A stretch of 64,000 nt of DNA, from contig NZ_KB905425.1 of assembly GCF_000379465.1 (NCBI RefSeq), forward strand, positions 81,163-145,162, written 5' to 3'. The number at the start of each line of letters is the position of its first letter. Position 1 is the stretch's first letter. Shown one piece after another: positions 51,460 to 59,651 of the stretch. Both the position numbers and the translations under genes were made by a program. Source of the stretch: Sciscionella marina DSM 45152 (lineage in GTDB: Bacteria > Actinomycetota > Actinomycetes > Mycobacteriales > Pseudonocardiaceae). Under the pieces are notes generated by a model. The model saw nothing but the letters and a program-made list of their open reading frames with translations, was not told the DNA's origin and did not search any database.

Positions 51460-51942
51460 TCACCACGTCCCGCACAGCGAGGACGTCGAGCGGACCGCGC
51501 CGACCACTGCGGTCCACGGCGGAAGGGTCATGTGTGGTTGCGGTTGTTCAAGCCACCGCACGCCTTCGTCCACGTTGTCCAAAGCGGGAAGCAAGATGGA
51601 GTCACCGCGTTGTTTCCAGCCGACCTGGATGCGCACCAGGTCGTCCCAGGACGACTGGCGCAGGGGCGTGCGTGGCTCGGTGAGGAAGATCCAGTCGTTG
51701 GGATCGCCGGGAACCACGATGATGGGCGCGCGCAACATGTGCCGCGCAAGGAAGTTGTTGACCTCCCCGGCAAACCCGGCGCGCATGATGAGCGCGTCGA
51801 CGGTCGTGCCAAGCTGAAGGCGGACATCACCGGTGACGCTGTCGATGGTGGTTGGCCACGCGAACACGTCCCTGTAGTCCCGCGCTCGTTGGTCAGGCTT
51901 CTGCTCAGCCAGGGCGGGGTGGTCGTCGATGACGGCGGTCAT
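51460..51942 (-). CDS. Protein of unknown function in the QueC operon
   Basis: A 160-residue protein that starts with an unstructured acidic region and then has beta-rich text (VTGDVRLQLGTTVDALIMRAG, HMLRAPIIVVPGDPNDWIFL). IVVPGDPNDWIFL and LTLPPW-type text hint at the N-terminal part of bifunctional primase/polymerase proteins of actinomycete elements, but without the acidic catalytic centre. It immediately precedes QueC. Unassigned. Confidence 0.5.
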   Translation of the reverse strand: MTAVIDDHPALAEQKPDQRARDYRDVFAWPTTIDSVTGDVRLQLGTTVDALIMRAGFAGEVNNFLARHMLRAPIIVVPGDPNDWIFLTEPRTPLRQSSWDDLVRIQVGWKQRGDSILLPALDNVDEGVRWLEQPQPHMTLPPWTAVVGAVRSTSSLCGTW

Positions 51943-52089
51943 GAGTCGGTCCTCCTCGAGAGGGGTGGGTGCTGGTGGCGGCCGGGCGGAAGGCGTCGTC
52001 GAACCGCTTCCGCCCGACCGCAGTCGGTGTCGCGAGCGCGCGCTCGTCCGAAGGCACGGCGAGAAATCCGGCCTGGCTTCAACATCTGG
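51943..52089. other. Short intergenic gap
   Basis: No gene and no strong hairpin seen. It separates the small-gene group from the unknown gene before QueC and probably contains a promoter. Confidence 0.3.
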
Positions 52090-52350
52090 CTAGACGGCCC
52101 CCGCTCGGTGCGGCGGGTGCTCGGCGAGCAGAACGTCGCGGAGTGCCGCCCGGAGCTGCCCGGCCTCGGCGTTGGTCAGCCGCGCGAGCCGTCCGCCGGG
52201 CAGCTCGATCTCGACATCCGCGGGAGTGCGCCGCCGCAAGTGCAGTGCGGACCGCTGGCCGTTGCCATCGCGGCAGTCGACTTTGCGGTGGTGCCATCCC
52301 AGCCGACGAAGCAAGGTCGCGGCAGGCACGGTGTCACATGGCCGCCTCAT
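52090..52350 (-). CDS. Small basic protein of unknown function
   Basis: An 86-residue basic protein (start ATG 52350, overlapping the next stop as ATGA). The second half contains an IELPGGRLARLTNAEAGQLRAA stretch shared in style with other element-encoded small proteins, and Cys residues are few. It lies in a run of three overlapping small genes. Function not recognised. Confidence 0.5.
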   Translation of the reverse strand: MRRPCDTVPAATLLRRLGWHHRKVDCRDGNGQRSALHLRRRTPADVEIELPGGRLARLTNAEAGQLRAALRDVLLAEHPPHRAGAV

Positions 52351-52559
52351 GAGCCTTCGGTCTTCCGGATCATGCCGAGGCCGTGCGTTCCGGCGGTCGC
52401 GATCGCGTGTCGCAGGACACGGTTCGGGGGCTGGCGCGGCGCACGACGATGCGAACCGGCGTAAGCAGATTCGGTCTGCTGCCGACGCCGCCACGCCAGC
52501 CGCAACAGGCAACAGACAAACGCCAGCGCGGCGCCCGCCGTGATGACCAGGGCGATCAT
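52347..52559 (-). CDS. Small membrane protein
   Basis: A 70-residue protein with one N-terminal membrane segment (IALVITAGAALAFVCCLLRL) and a basic tail. It overlaps its neighbours on both sides by four bases, so all three small genes are coupled. Function unknown. Confidence 0.55.
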   Translation of the reverse strand: MIALVITAGAALAFVCCLLRLAWRRRQQTESAYAGSHRRAPRQPPNRVLRHAIATAGTHGLGMIRKTEGS

Positions 52560-52924
52560 CCGGCCTCACCCCTGGTCGCGGGGATCGCGGCGAGACCAGG
52601 TATCGGGGTCGTGGTCTCGCCGCGATATGAGGGCAGAGCAGGGCGCCCCTCGGCGGTTGGGGGAAGACCGCCGTTGTTCTGCTCCGCCGTGCTCGCTATG
52701 CCGGTTGCCGTGATGGAGCCAGGTGCACCTGGCGCGGGTGTGGTCGCCACCTCGGTGGCTTGCATGACGGTGGAGCGGAACTGGGCGGTGGCGGCGCGGT
52801 CGAGGATCGCGACTTCCCCTGGGGGAGCCATGACCACGACCTCCGAGCCACGCACGACAACACGCAGGGTCCGCTCGCGGCCGGCGACATCACGGCACGC
52901 GATGGACCAGGGTCCGGTGTTCAT
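52556..52924 (-). CDS. Small protein with beta-rich N-terminus, first of the small-gene group
   Basis: A 122-residue protein. Residues 1-50 are beta-rich (RTLRVVVRGSEVVVMAPPGEV, DRAATAQFRSTVMQAT) and the rest is disordered Pro/Thr/Ala. It resembles short proteins at the start of actinomycete element operons. No function is recognised. Confidence 0.5.
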   Translation of the reverse strand: MNTGPWSIACRDVAGRERTLRVVVRGSEVVVMAPPGEVAILDRAATAQFRSTVMQATEVATTPAPGAPGSITATGIASTAEQNNGGLPPTAEGRPALPSYRGETTTPIPGLAAIPATRGEAG

Positions 52925-53504
52925 CGTGCGGCACCGCCTCGCGCGGTGTCCCTACTCCATCCCCGTCGACACACCGGCTGCACGAACAAACACGGCACAG
53001 CGAGCTGAGTCTGTGGGCATCGCGACGCACAGGGCATCGCGAATCGCTGGGAGAGCATATCTACTCCAATAGTCAGCGAGTCCCTATTTGGTTGGTTGCG
53101 TCGTTTGTCGTCCGCCGCAGGCGGTCAAGAGCGCCCTGCGATCGGCACCCGGTGACCATTCGGTGCGCCAGCCGGGAGGTGCCCGTTGCCGGTTCCAAAA
53201 CTGCTGGTTGTTGCGGCAGCGAACACCGATCAACTAAACGATCGCCACGGGGACCGGACCAGAGCGGCGGTGGGGCGGCGATGGGGCGCGGATGGAGCGT
53301 CACCCCCGATGACCTGCCCAAACACTGGCGGAGCGGCGTCTACGCCAGTCGGGTGAAGCGGGTTGACACCGTGTGTAACGAGGCTTCTCGGCGGTGTCTC
53401 CTGGGTGCCACAACACCGAGGAGGCACATTTACTCGGCCGCGATCGGACGCGTGAGGGAATGGTACCCACGCCACGCCACAGTCGGTGATGCTTCTCAAC
53501 GAAC
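52925..53504. other. Intergenic stretch before the IS3 element
   Basis: About 580 bases with no credible gene. It should contain the promoter of the minus-strand run. On the plus strand at 53456-53510 a short frame reads GNGTHATPQSVMLLNERG, which fits the end of a serine recombinase domain and lines up with the broken recombinase beyond the IS. Confidence 0.35.
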
Positions 53505-53534
53505 GGGGCTGCTGAAGGAAACTGTGACAGTGGT

Positions 53535-54401
53535 TTAGGCCGCCGGGGTGGCGGTGTGGCTCATGATGGTTTCGTATTCGATGGGGGTCAAGCGGCCGAG
53601 GCGGGCTTGTCTGCGGCGTCGGTGGTAGGTGCGTTCGATCCAGGTCACGATCGCGATGCGGAGCTCTTCGCGTGTGGCCCATGTGCGGCGGTTGAGCACA
53701 TTGCGTTGCAGGAGGCTGAAGAAGCTCTCCATGGCGGCGTTGTCACCGGCTGAGCCGACCTGGCCCATCGAGCCGCGCATGTGGTGGCGCCACAACGCTT
53801 GTTGCAACTTCGTGCTGCGAAACTGACCTCCGCGATCGCTGTGCAGCGTGCAGCCGGCGACGTGGCCACCACGGCGGGCGACGGCCGATTCCAGCGCGTC
53901 CAGGGCGAGCTGGGAGGTCATCCGGTCGGCGATGGAATGGCCCACGATCCGGTTCGACCACACGTCTTTGACCGCGGAGAGGTAGAGCGTGCCCTCACCG
54001 GTGGGGTGTTCGGTGATATCGGTCAGCCACAGGCGATTCGGTCTGTCAGTGGTGAACTCGCGGCGCACGAGATCGTCGTGCGCGGGCGGACCGGGCCGGG
54101 CCTTGCGGCTGCGGCGTTTCTTCCCGAACACGCACCACCACTCGTTGTCCGAGCAGATCTTCCACACCGTGCGGTCGGACACCTCGTGGCCAGCGGCAGT
54201 GACCTCGTCGAACAGCAGCCGGTAGCCGAACTCCGGATCGTCGCGATGGGCGTCGAAGATCGCGTTCGCCGCGTAGGCCTCGTCGTACTCGGTGTCGGTG
54301 ACCGGCCTGCGCAGCCAGGCGTAGTAGTGCTGGCGGTGGAGCTTGAGCACCCGGCACGCCACCGCCACCGGCACCCGAATCGGGGCATCGGGGGCGGCCA
54401 A
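53535..54401 (-). CDS. IS3-family transposase OrfB
   Basis: 288 codons with the DDE integrase core: LWLTDITEHPTGEGTLYLSAV (first D), TLHSDRGGQFRS (second D), and GSAGDNAAMESFFSLLQRNV (E). The N-terminal HTH_21-type region (HRQHYYAWLRR) is complete and the C-terminus is intact. It is read after OrfA, probably through -1 frameshifting at GGGAAAAGG near 54425. It looks functional. Confidence 0.9.
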   Translation of the reverse strand: MAAPDAPIRVPVAVACRVLKLHRQHYYAWLRRPVTDTEYDEAYAANAIFDAHRDDPEFGYRLLFDEVTAAGHEVSDRTVWKICSDNEWWCVFGKKRRSRKARPGPPAHDDLVRREFTTDRPNRLWLTDITEHPTGEGTLYLSAVKDVWSNRIVGHSIADRMTSQLALDALESAVARRGGHVAGCTLHSDRGGQFRSTKLQQALWRHHMRGSMGQVGSAGDNAAMESFFSLLQRNVLNRRTWATREELRIAIVTWIERTYHRRRRQARLGRLTPIEYETIMSHTATPAA

Positions 54402-54406
54402 CTCCC

Positions 54407-54715
54407 TTACGAGCGGGTAGAGCCTTTTCCCGGCAGGTTGCCCTGCGACAAGTACGCCGCAGCCCGACGCAACACCTCGTTCTCCTGCTCCAACAGCCGG
54501 TTACGGCGCTTGAGCTCACGCAACTCAGCCGCCGCATCCGAGGACACACCCGGCTTGGCGCCGTCCTCGACATCAGCCTGACGCAACCACTTCTGCAACG
54601 TCATCTCGTGAACACCGAAGTCCGCGGCGACCTGCGCCAAAGTCACACCAGACTCGCGGTTACGCGCGACCCGGACGACGTCCTCACGGAACTCACGGGG
54701 ATACGGCTTGGGCAC
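54407..54715 (-). CDS. IS3-family transposase OrfA
   Basis: A 102-residue HTH protein (YPREFREDVVRVARNRESGV, FGVHEMTLQKWLRQADVED) with a leucine-zipper segment (LKRRNRLLEQENEVL), the standard OrfA architecture. It binds the IS ends and is fused to OrfB by frameshifting. Confidence 0.9.
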   Translation of the reverse strand: MPKPYPREFREDVVRVARNRESGVTLAQVAADFGVHEMTLQKWLRQADVEDGAKPGVSSDAAAELRELKRRNRLLEQENEVLRRAAAYLSQGNLPGKGSTRS

Positions 54716-55694
54716 AACAACATCCTTCCACGCCCACCTCTCGGCAAGCGAACTCAGATGTCACACACCCCTTCAGCAGCCCCTCCCGCCAAGCAGGTGT
54801 CGATCAACAAGCTCTCGATGATGTTGCGGGACCGCTACTACCTCGGGTACGTGGAAGTCGATGGCGAGGAGGTCCAAGGTCGCCACGAGCCGCTCATCGA
54901 CGATGACCTCTTCGATCGCGTCCAGGATCTCCTCGAATCCCGCTCCACGGCGGGAGAACGCCGCCGCGAGCACCCCCACTACCTCAAGGGCTCGCTGTTC
55001 TGTGGACGCTGCAAGCGGGCGGGCATCACCCAGCGGCTGATCGTCCAGCACACCGTCAATTCTCGTGGCAGCGAATACACCTACTTCTTCTGCCGCAACA
55101 AGCAGAACGGCAGCTGCGAAGCCCCGCACATCAACGTCGCCCTCATCGAAGACGCCGTGGAAAACCATTACGCGACGATCCGCTTCAGCGCCCAGTTCGT
55201 CGCCACCGTGCGCGCCGAGGTCGCTCGCGCCATCGACGAGCAGGAAGCCTCCGAGCGTCTGCTCCACAAGCAACTCACCACCGAGTTGAAGGCGCTGGAC
55301 ACCCGCGAAGAGAATCTCATCGAGCTGGCGGCGGACTCCACCATCGGGCAGGACAAGATCAAGACCAAGCTTCGCGAGATCGCTCGCCAGCGACGACGCC
55401 TGACCGAACGCCTCACCACCACGACCGAGAACCTCTCCGACAGTGCCCGGCTCATCGAAGCCGCGCTCAAGTTGCTGGAGAACCCCCAAGAGCTCTACCG
55501 CCGCTGCGACGAACAGCAACGCCGCATGCTCAACCAAGCGATCTTCCACAGCATCTACGTCGATGACGACCAGATCGCCGACCACAGCCTCCGGGAGCCC
55601 TTCGCACACCTGCACGCCGTCCAGAGCGACTGGCAGACCACCGACGTGACTCTGCCGGAACCACGAACCGACACCCGGCCCCGAAATGCCAAAA

Positions 55695-55722
55695 GGGCCG
55701 CCTCCCGAAAGGGAGGCGGCCC
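55695..55722 (+). repeat. Perfect hairpin near the recombinase 3' end
   Basis: GGGCCGCCTCCC / GGGAGGCGGCCC with a GAAA loop, inside the frame of the truncated recombinase and 75 bases before the tRNA. It may be a terminator of the integrase gene. Confidence 0.65.
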
Positions 55723-55796
55723 CGTGGCTACCAACGGTGTCCAGGTCCTACTACGTGGCGTTGTTTCGGTGCCGTGTTCTAGTAAGACCCCTAGGG

Positions 55797-55869
55797 TGGA
55801 GCTGAGGGGAATCGAACCCCTGACCTTCTCGATGCGAACGAGACGCGCTACCAACTGCGCTACAGCCCC
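55797..55869 (-). tRNA. tRNA-Ala (anticodon CGC)
   Basis: A 73-base cloverleaf: acceptor GGGGCTG pairing with the 3' CAGCTCC, D-arm GCGC/GCGC, anticodon stem TCTCG/CGAGA with loop TTCGCAT, and T-arm AGGGG TTCGATT CCCCT. Anticodon CGC reads GCG. CCA is not encoded. It is intact although a truncated serine recombinase frame runs antisense through it, and it is the boundary between accessory DNA (left) and chromosome (right). Confidence 0.95.
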
Positions 55870-55920
55870 TGGTACCCGAAAAGCTTAGCAGTCGGGTCCG
55901 GGTGCCCTCGCGGGCGGGTC

Positions 55921-56739
55921 TTACTGTCCGGCGGCTCTGCGGTAGGGCAGGACCTCGGGGTCGTCGAGGTCGGCGAACGCGGGGTCTTCGTCGTCGTGAT
56001 CGACCACGGTGGCACCGGGGCGCACGGTCAGCGTGGGGGTGTGGTTGCGAACCTCGGGAGCGGGTTCCTGTTCGGGCTGCTCTTCTTCGGCGGGCTGGGC
56101 GGGCCGCTGGCGGGCGGCGCGCCGGGCCCGGATGTCGTTCTCGATGCGCACTTGCCTGCGCAGGTAGGTGAGGTATCCGACGAGGGTGATGCCGAGTGCG
56201 CCGGTGGCCCAGTAGATGATGGGCGCGATGGCGATGGCGAGGATGACGCTCGACACGATGGCGATGAGCAGGCCGAAGACGATTTTGCGCCGGAGTGCGT
56301 ACTTGGCCGCCGCCGCGAGTTCGGCGGCCTCGGCGTTGTAGCCGCCGCGTCCTGGCCGGTAGGGCCGGGTGACGTAGTCGTCTTCGTCGCTCGGCGGGAG
56401 TTCGTCTTCGAGCTCGGTGTCCTCGTCGGCCTCGTAGTAGTCGGTGTGCTCGTCTTCTTCGGCGGACTGGTCGAACTCGGCGGGTGGTTGCTCCTGCTCG
56501 CGCTCTTCGGGCAGGGGGAGTTCGGCGGTGGATTCGTCGTCGGCGACGGAGAGATTCTCGGCTTCGGGCACTTGCGTCTCCTCGGCAGCGGCATCGGATC
56601 CCGCGGTGCGCTGCACTACGCGTGCGGCGAGGGCGCTTTCCGCGGTCCGCGCTACGACTTGGCGTTTCCGCGCGATCATCGGTACTAGGACGACCAGCCA
56701 TGCCAGCACGAGTGCACCGACGAGCAATGAGCTAGGCAT
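55921..56739 (-). CDS. GlpR-like divisome membrane protein
   Basis: A 272-residue protein with an N-terminal membrane segment (SLLVGALVLAWLVVLVPMI), a long acidic disordered region (residues 45-135), two close membrane segments at about 150-195 (VFGLLIAIVSSVILAIAIAP, ALGITLVGYLTYL) and a basic then acidic C-terminal tail. This matches the membrane receptor GlpR that binds the gephyrin-like MoeA homologue in corynebacterial division. The MoeA-like gene lies 770 bases away in the same strand, with a GNAT gene between. Assigned from topology and gene order. Confidence 0.75.
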   Translation of the reverse strand: MPSSLLVGALVLAWLVVLVPMIARKRQVVARTAESALAARVVQRTAGSDAAAEETQVPEAENLSVADDESTAELPLPEEREQEQPPAEFDQSAEEDEHTDYYEADEDTELEDELPPSDEDDYVTRPYRPGRGGYNAEAAELAAAAKYALRRKIVFGLLIAIVSSVILAIAIAPIIYWATGALGITLVGYLTYLRRQVRIENDIRARRAARQRPAQPAEEEQPEQEPAPEVRNHTPTLTVRPGATVVDHDDEDPAFADLDDPEVLPYRRAAGQ

Positions 56740-56829
56740 GTCATCTCACCTCCCCGACTCCCGCGCACCGTCATGACGCAACGTTAGTCACAGGAGTAAC
56801 AAACGTTCGGTAGGACGCGCCGAGTGTGA

Positions 56830-57513
56830 TCAAGGGCGAAATTCGGCGCGCCCGGAGCGGATGAGCCGGGAAACGAGTCCCTCGCCTGCCTCTTCGGCGG
56901 TGATGGCGAAGCACAGGTGGTCTCGCCAGTCCCCGGCCACGTCGAGATAACGCCGGAAAAGTCCCTCTTCGCGGAACCCGAGTCCGGTGAGGACGCCGAT
57001 ACTCGCGGTGTTCTCCGGGCGCACGGTGGCCTCGATGCGGTGCAGTCCGCCGCGGTGAAAGCAGTGGTCGACGGCGAGGGCGACGGATGCGGTGGCCAGC
57101 CCGCCGCGGATCCGGTCGGCGGCGACCCAGTAGCCGACCCAGGCGGAGCAGAGGGCGCCGCGCACGATATTGCCGATGGTGACCTGACCGGCGAAAACGC
57201 CGTCGACGGTGATCACGAACGGAAACGAGGCTCCCCTGCGGCCGAGCGCGCGCAGTCCGGAGCACTGGGAGAACCAGACGGCCCGCGAATTGCGCTCGGC
57301 CCAGGTGCCGGGAACGGTGGGTTCCCAGGGCGCGAGGTGGGCCATATCGCGGCAGCGGATGGTGCTCCACGCCCGCGCGTCCCGGTACCGGGGTTTGCGC
57401 AACCGCAGGGTGCCGCCGGGCACGGTGAGCGGACCGAGGCTGACCGGCCAGCCGGGATGGCGCCCGCCGTCTCCGAGCGTCGGGTCTTTGCCGATCGCGG
57501 AGGACATCGTCAC
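56830..57513 (-). CDS. GNAT acetyltransferase (RimJ/RimL type)
   Basis: A 227-residue protein. LRKPRYRDARAWSTIR, VDGVFAGQVTIGNIVRGA and the acetyl-CoA stretch GGLATASVALAVDHCF with GLHRIEATVRPENTASI are those of the RimJ family, which acetylates protein N-termini (ribosomal proteins in E. coli). It overlaps the MoeA-like gene by four bases; ATG 57507 is an alternative start. The order GlpR-RimJ-MoeA is kept in mycobacteria, where the role is not settled. Confidence 0.85.
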   Translation of the reverse strand: MTMSSAIGKDPTLGDGGRHPGWPVSLGPLTVPGGTLRLRKPRYRDARAWSTIRCRDMAHLAPWEPTVPGTWAERNSRAVWFSQCSGLRALGRRGASFPFVITVDGVFAGQVTIGNIVRGALCSAWVGYWVAADRIRGGLATASVALAVDHCFHRGGLHRIEATVRPENTASIGVLTGLGFREEGLFRRYLDVAGDWRDHLCFAITAEEAGEGLVSRLIRSGRAEFRP

Positions 57514-58733
57514 CCGCGCTGGGCGAGGAAGCTCACCGTGACGTTCTCGCCCGCGGTGATGTCGGTGACCTCCTCGGGTACCACGATCAGCGCGTTCGCC
57601 TCGGCGAGCGCGGCGAGCAGGTGCGCACCGGAGGTGCCGAGTGGTTGCACGAGGTACTCCCCGGTCGTCGAGTCCCGGAGCAGCTGGCCACGCAGGAAGC
57701 CCGCGCGTCCCTCGGTCGAGCTGAGCGGGGAGAGCAGTTTCGCGGAGATCTCCCTGCGCTTGGGGCTCTTCTTGCCGAGTGCGGCGCGGATGAGCGGGCG
57801 CACGAACACCTCGAACACCACGAGCGCGCTCATCGGGTTCCCCGGCACGAGGAAGGTCGGCACCGCGTCGGGGCCGAGCCTGCCGAAGCCCTGCGCGGAA
57901 CCGGGGTGCATGGCGATCCGGGTGGTGTCGATGCTGCCCAGTTCGGAGAGCGCGGACGCGACGTCGTCACCCGCGGCGCCACCGACCCCACCTGCGACGA
58001 CCACCACCTCGGAAAGCAGCAACCGTCCCTCGACGACCTCCCGCAAACGTTTGGCTTCGCCGGTCACGATGCCGACCCTGGTCACCTCGGCGCCCGCATC
58101 CCGTGCCGCGGCGGCGAGGGCGTAGGAGTTCACGTCGTAGACCTGTCCGGCCCCCGGGGTCCGGTCCACATCCACGAGCTCGTCACCGACGGAGATGATC
58201 GAGACCCGGGGCCGCGGGTGCACGAGCACCTTGTCCCTGCCGACCGCGGCGAGCAGGCCGACCTGGGCAGAACCGATGGCCGAGCCTTTGCGCACGGCGA
58301 CGTCCCCGGTCTGCACGTCCTCACCGGTCCGGCGCACGTAGGCGGCGGAGGGGACCGGTTCGTGCACGGTGACCTTGGAGTGGTGACCGTCGGTCTGCTC
58401 GAGGGGAACGACCGCGTCGGCGAGCGTGGGCAGCGGGGCCCCGGTCGCGACCCGGACCGCCTGGCCGGGCTGCAGCCGCCGTGGCTGGCGGGATCCGGGC
58501 GGGATTTCGCCGACGACGGGCAGCTGCACCGGTTCGGTCCCCGCCGTGCGCACATCGACGCTGCGCACGGCGTATCCGTCCACCGCTGCCTGGTCGAACC
58601 CGGGAAGGGCGTGCTCCGCGACGACCTCCTCACCGCAGATCAGCCCCTGCGCCTCGGAGATCGCGACGCGCACGGGTGAGGGCCGCACCGCGGCGGCGAG
58701 CACCTTCTCGAGCTGTTCGGTAACTGCTCTCAT
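57510..58733 (-). CDS. Gephyrin-like molybdotransferase (MoeA/Glp)
   Basis: A 407-residue MoeA-domain protein: EHALPGFDQAAVDGYAVRSV (domain I, with D-G-Y-A), VATGAPLPTLADAVVPLEQT, RVSIISVGDELVDVDRTPGAG and the MoCF_biosynth region VYDVNSYALAAAARDAGAEV, then VAGGVGGAAGDDVASAL and FLVPGNPMSALVVFEVFV. Length is close to MoeA. It inserts molybdenum into molybdopterin, and in corynebacteria a homologue (Glp) also works in division with GlpR. Start ATG 58733; the GTG-like codons upstream lie in the GalU gene. Confidence 0.85.
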   Translation of the reverse strand: MRAVTEQLEKVLAAAVRPSPVRVAISEAQGLICGEEVVAEHALPGFDQAAVDGYAVRSVDVRTAGTEPVQLPVVGEIPPGSRQPRRLQPGQAVRVATGAPLPTLADAVVPLEQTDGHHSKVTVHEPVPSAAYVRRTGEDVQTGDVAVRKGSAIGSAQVGLLAAVGRDKVLVHPRPRVSIISVGDELVDVDRTPGAGQVYDVNSYALAAAARDAGAEVTRVGIVTGEAKRLREVVEGRLLLSEVVVVAGGVGGAAGDDVASALSELGSIDTTRIAMHPGSAQGFGRLGPDAVPTFLVPGNPMSALVVFEVFVRPLIRAALGKKSPKRREISAKLLSPLSSTEGRAGFLRGQLLRDSTTGEYLVQPLGTSGAHLLAALAEANALIVVPEEVTDITAGENVTVSFLAQRG

Positions 58734-58734
58734 G

Positions 58735-59619
58735 TCAGCCGAGCCGTTCACGCAGCCAGGCACGCAGCGCGGGCCCGTAGTCGGGGTGGTCCAGGGCGAA
58801 GTCGAGGGAGGCTTTCAGGAAGTCGCCGGGGTTGCCGAGGTCGTGCCTGCTGCCCTGGTGCACCACGATGTGCACTGGGTGACCTTCCTTGATCAGCAGT
58901 GCCACGGCGTCGGTGAGCTGTAGTTCCCCACCCGCTCCCGGGGTGATCCGGCGCAGCGCGTCGAAGATCGCGCGATCGAGCAGGTAGCGCCCCGCCGCGG
59001 CGAAGGTCGATGGCGCGTCCTCCGGGGCCGGTTTCTCGACCATGCCCTTGACCTGTTTGACGTCCGGTTCGGCGGTCTCCTCGACGTCGAAGACCCCGAA
59101 CGGGGAAATCTGCTCGCGCGGGATGTCAAAGGCGCACAGCACGCTTCCGCCATACTCGGCGCGCACCTGAGCCATTCTGTTCAGCACCCCGACCGGGAGC
59201 ACCAGATCGTCGGGGAGCAGCACCGCGACCGCGTCGTCCTCGGGCCCGAGCTGGCCTTCCGCGCAACCGACGGCGTGCCCGAGGCCGAGCGGTTCCGGTT
59301 GCTCCGCGGCGACCACCTCGATCAGATCGGGAGCCCGGCGGACCTTCGCGAGCAGGTCGAACTTGGCGCGTTCGGCGAGCGTGGCCTCGAGTGCGGGCTG
59401 GGGCCGGAAGTAGTCGGCAAGCGCCGCCTTGTCCGCATTCGCCACGATGATCATGCGGTTCGCGCCCGCCTCTGCGACCTCGGCCGCGATGCGCTCGATG
59501 CCCGGCGTATCCACCACGGGAAGCAGTTCCTTCGGAACGGCCTTGGTCGTTGGCAAGAAGCGCGTGCCGAGTCCCGCGGCGGGCACGATGGCAGTATGGA
59601 AGGTGCTCGCTGAGCTCAT
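58735..59619 (-). CDS. galU: UTP-glucose-1-phosphate uridylyltransferase
   Basis: A 294-residue nucleotidyltransferase. AIVPAAGLGTRFLPTTKAVPK is the nucleotide-binding loop, VLLPDDLVLPVGVLN and GMVEKPAPEDAP follow, and HDLGNPGDFLKASLDFAL is the conserved end. It makes UDP-glucose for cell-wall sugars. It precedes the MoeA-like gene by one base. Confidence 0.93.
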   Translation of the reverse strand: MSSASTFHTAIVPAAGLGTRFLPTTKAVPKELLPVVDTPGIERIAAEVAEAGANRMIIVANADKAALADYFRPQPALEATLAERAKFDLLAKVRRAPDLIEVVAAEQPEPLGLGHAVGCAEGQLGPEDDAVAVLLPDDLVLPVGVLNRMAQVRAEYGGSVLCAFDIPREQISPFGVFDVEETAEPDVKQVKGMVEKPAPEDAPSTFAAAGRYLLDRAIFDALRRITPGAGGELQLTDAVALLIKEGHPVHIVVHQGSRHDLGNPGDFLKASLDFALDHPDYGPALRAWLRERLG

Positions 59620-59651
59620 GCACGCGAGCCTAACCGGTTGATGAGGGAATC

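Larger units (their letters stand above)
53505..54782 (-). mobile_element. IS3-family insertion sequence
   Basis: Two-gene IS3 element with terminal inverted repeats: GGGGCTGCTGAAGG at 53505-53518 and its complement at 54769-54782, followed further in by TGTGACA at both ends (about 20 of 26 positions match). No clear direct target duplication is seen, so exact ends are uncertain by a few bases. Confidence 0.8.
54783..55888 (+). pseudogene. 5'-truncated serine recombinase, partly overlapping tRNA-Ala
   Basis: The frame begins inside the recombinase domain (KQVSINKLSMMLRDRYYLGY) right after the IS3 end; the catalytic resolvase domain is missing. HEPLIDDDLFDRVQDLLESR, a zinc ribbon (FCGRCKRAG ... 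FFCRNKQNGSCEAP) and a coiled-coil follow. The frame continues past a perfect 12-bp hairpin (55695-55722) and through the antisense of the tRNA to 55888, which is normal for integrases beside a tRNA target; the last 30 residues (RGIEPLTFSMRTRR) are not protein-like. It was probably the integrase that used this tRNA site before the IS3 insertion. Confidence 0.75.

Noticed and set aside
53092-53538. A 148-codon plus-strand frame before the IS3 element
   Set aside because: No domain, weak start, and shadow-like composition; only the short remnant near its end is of interest.
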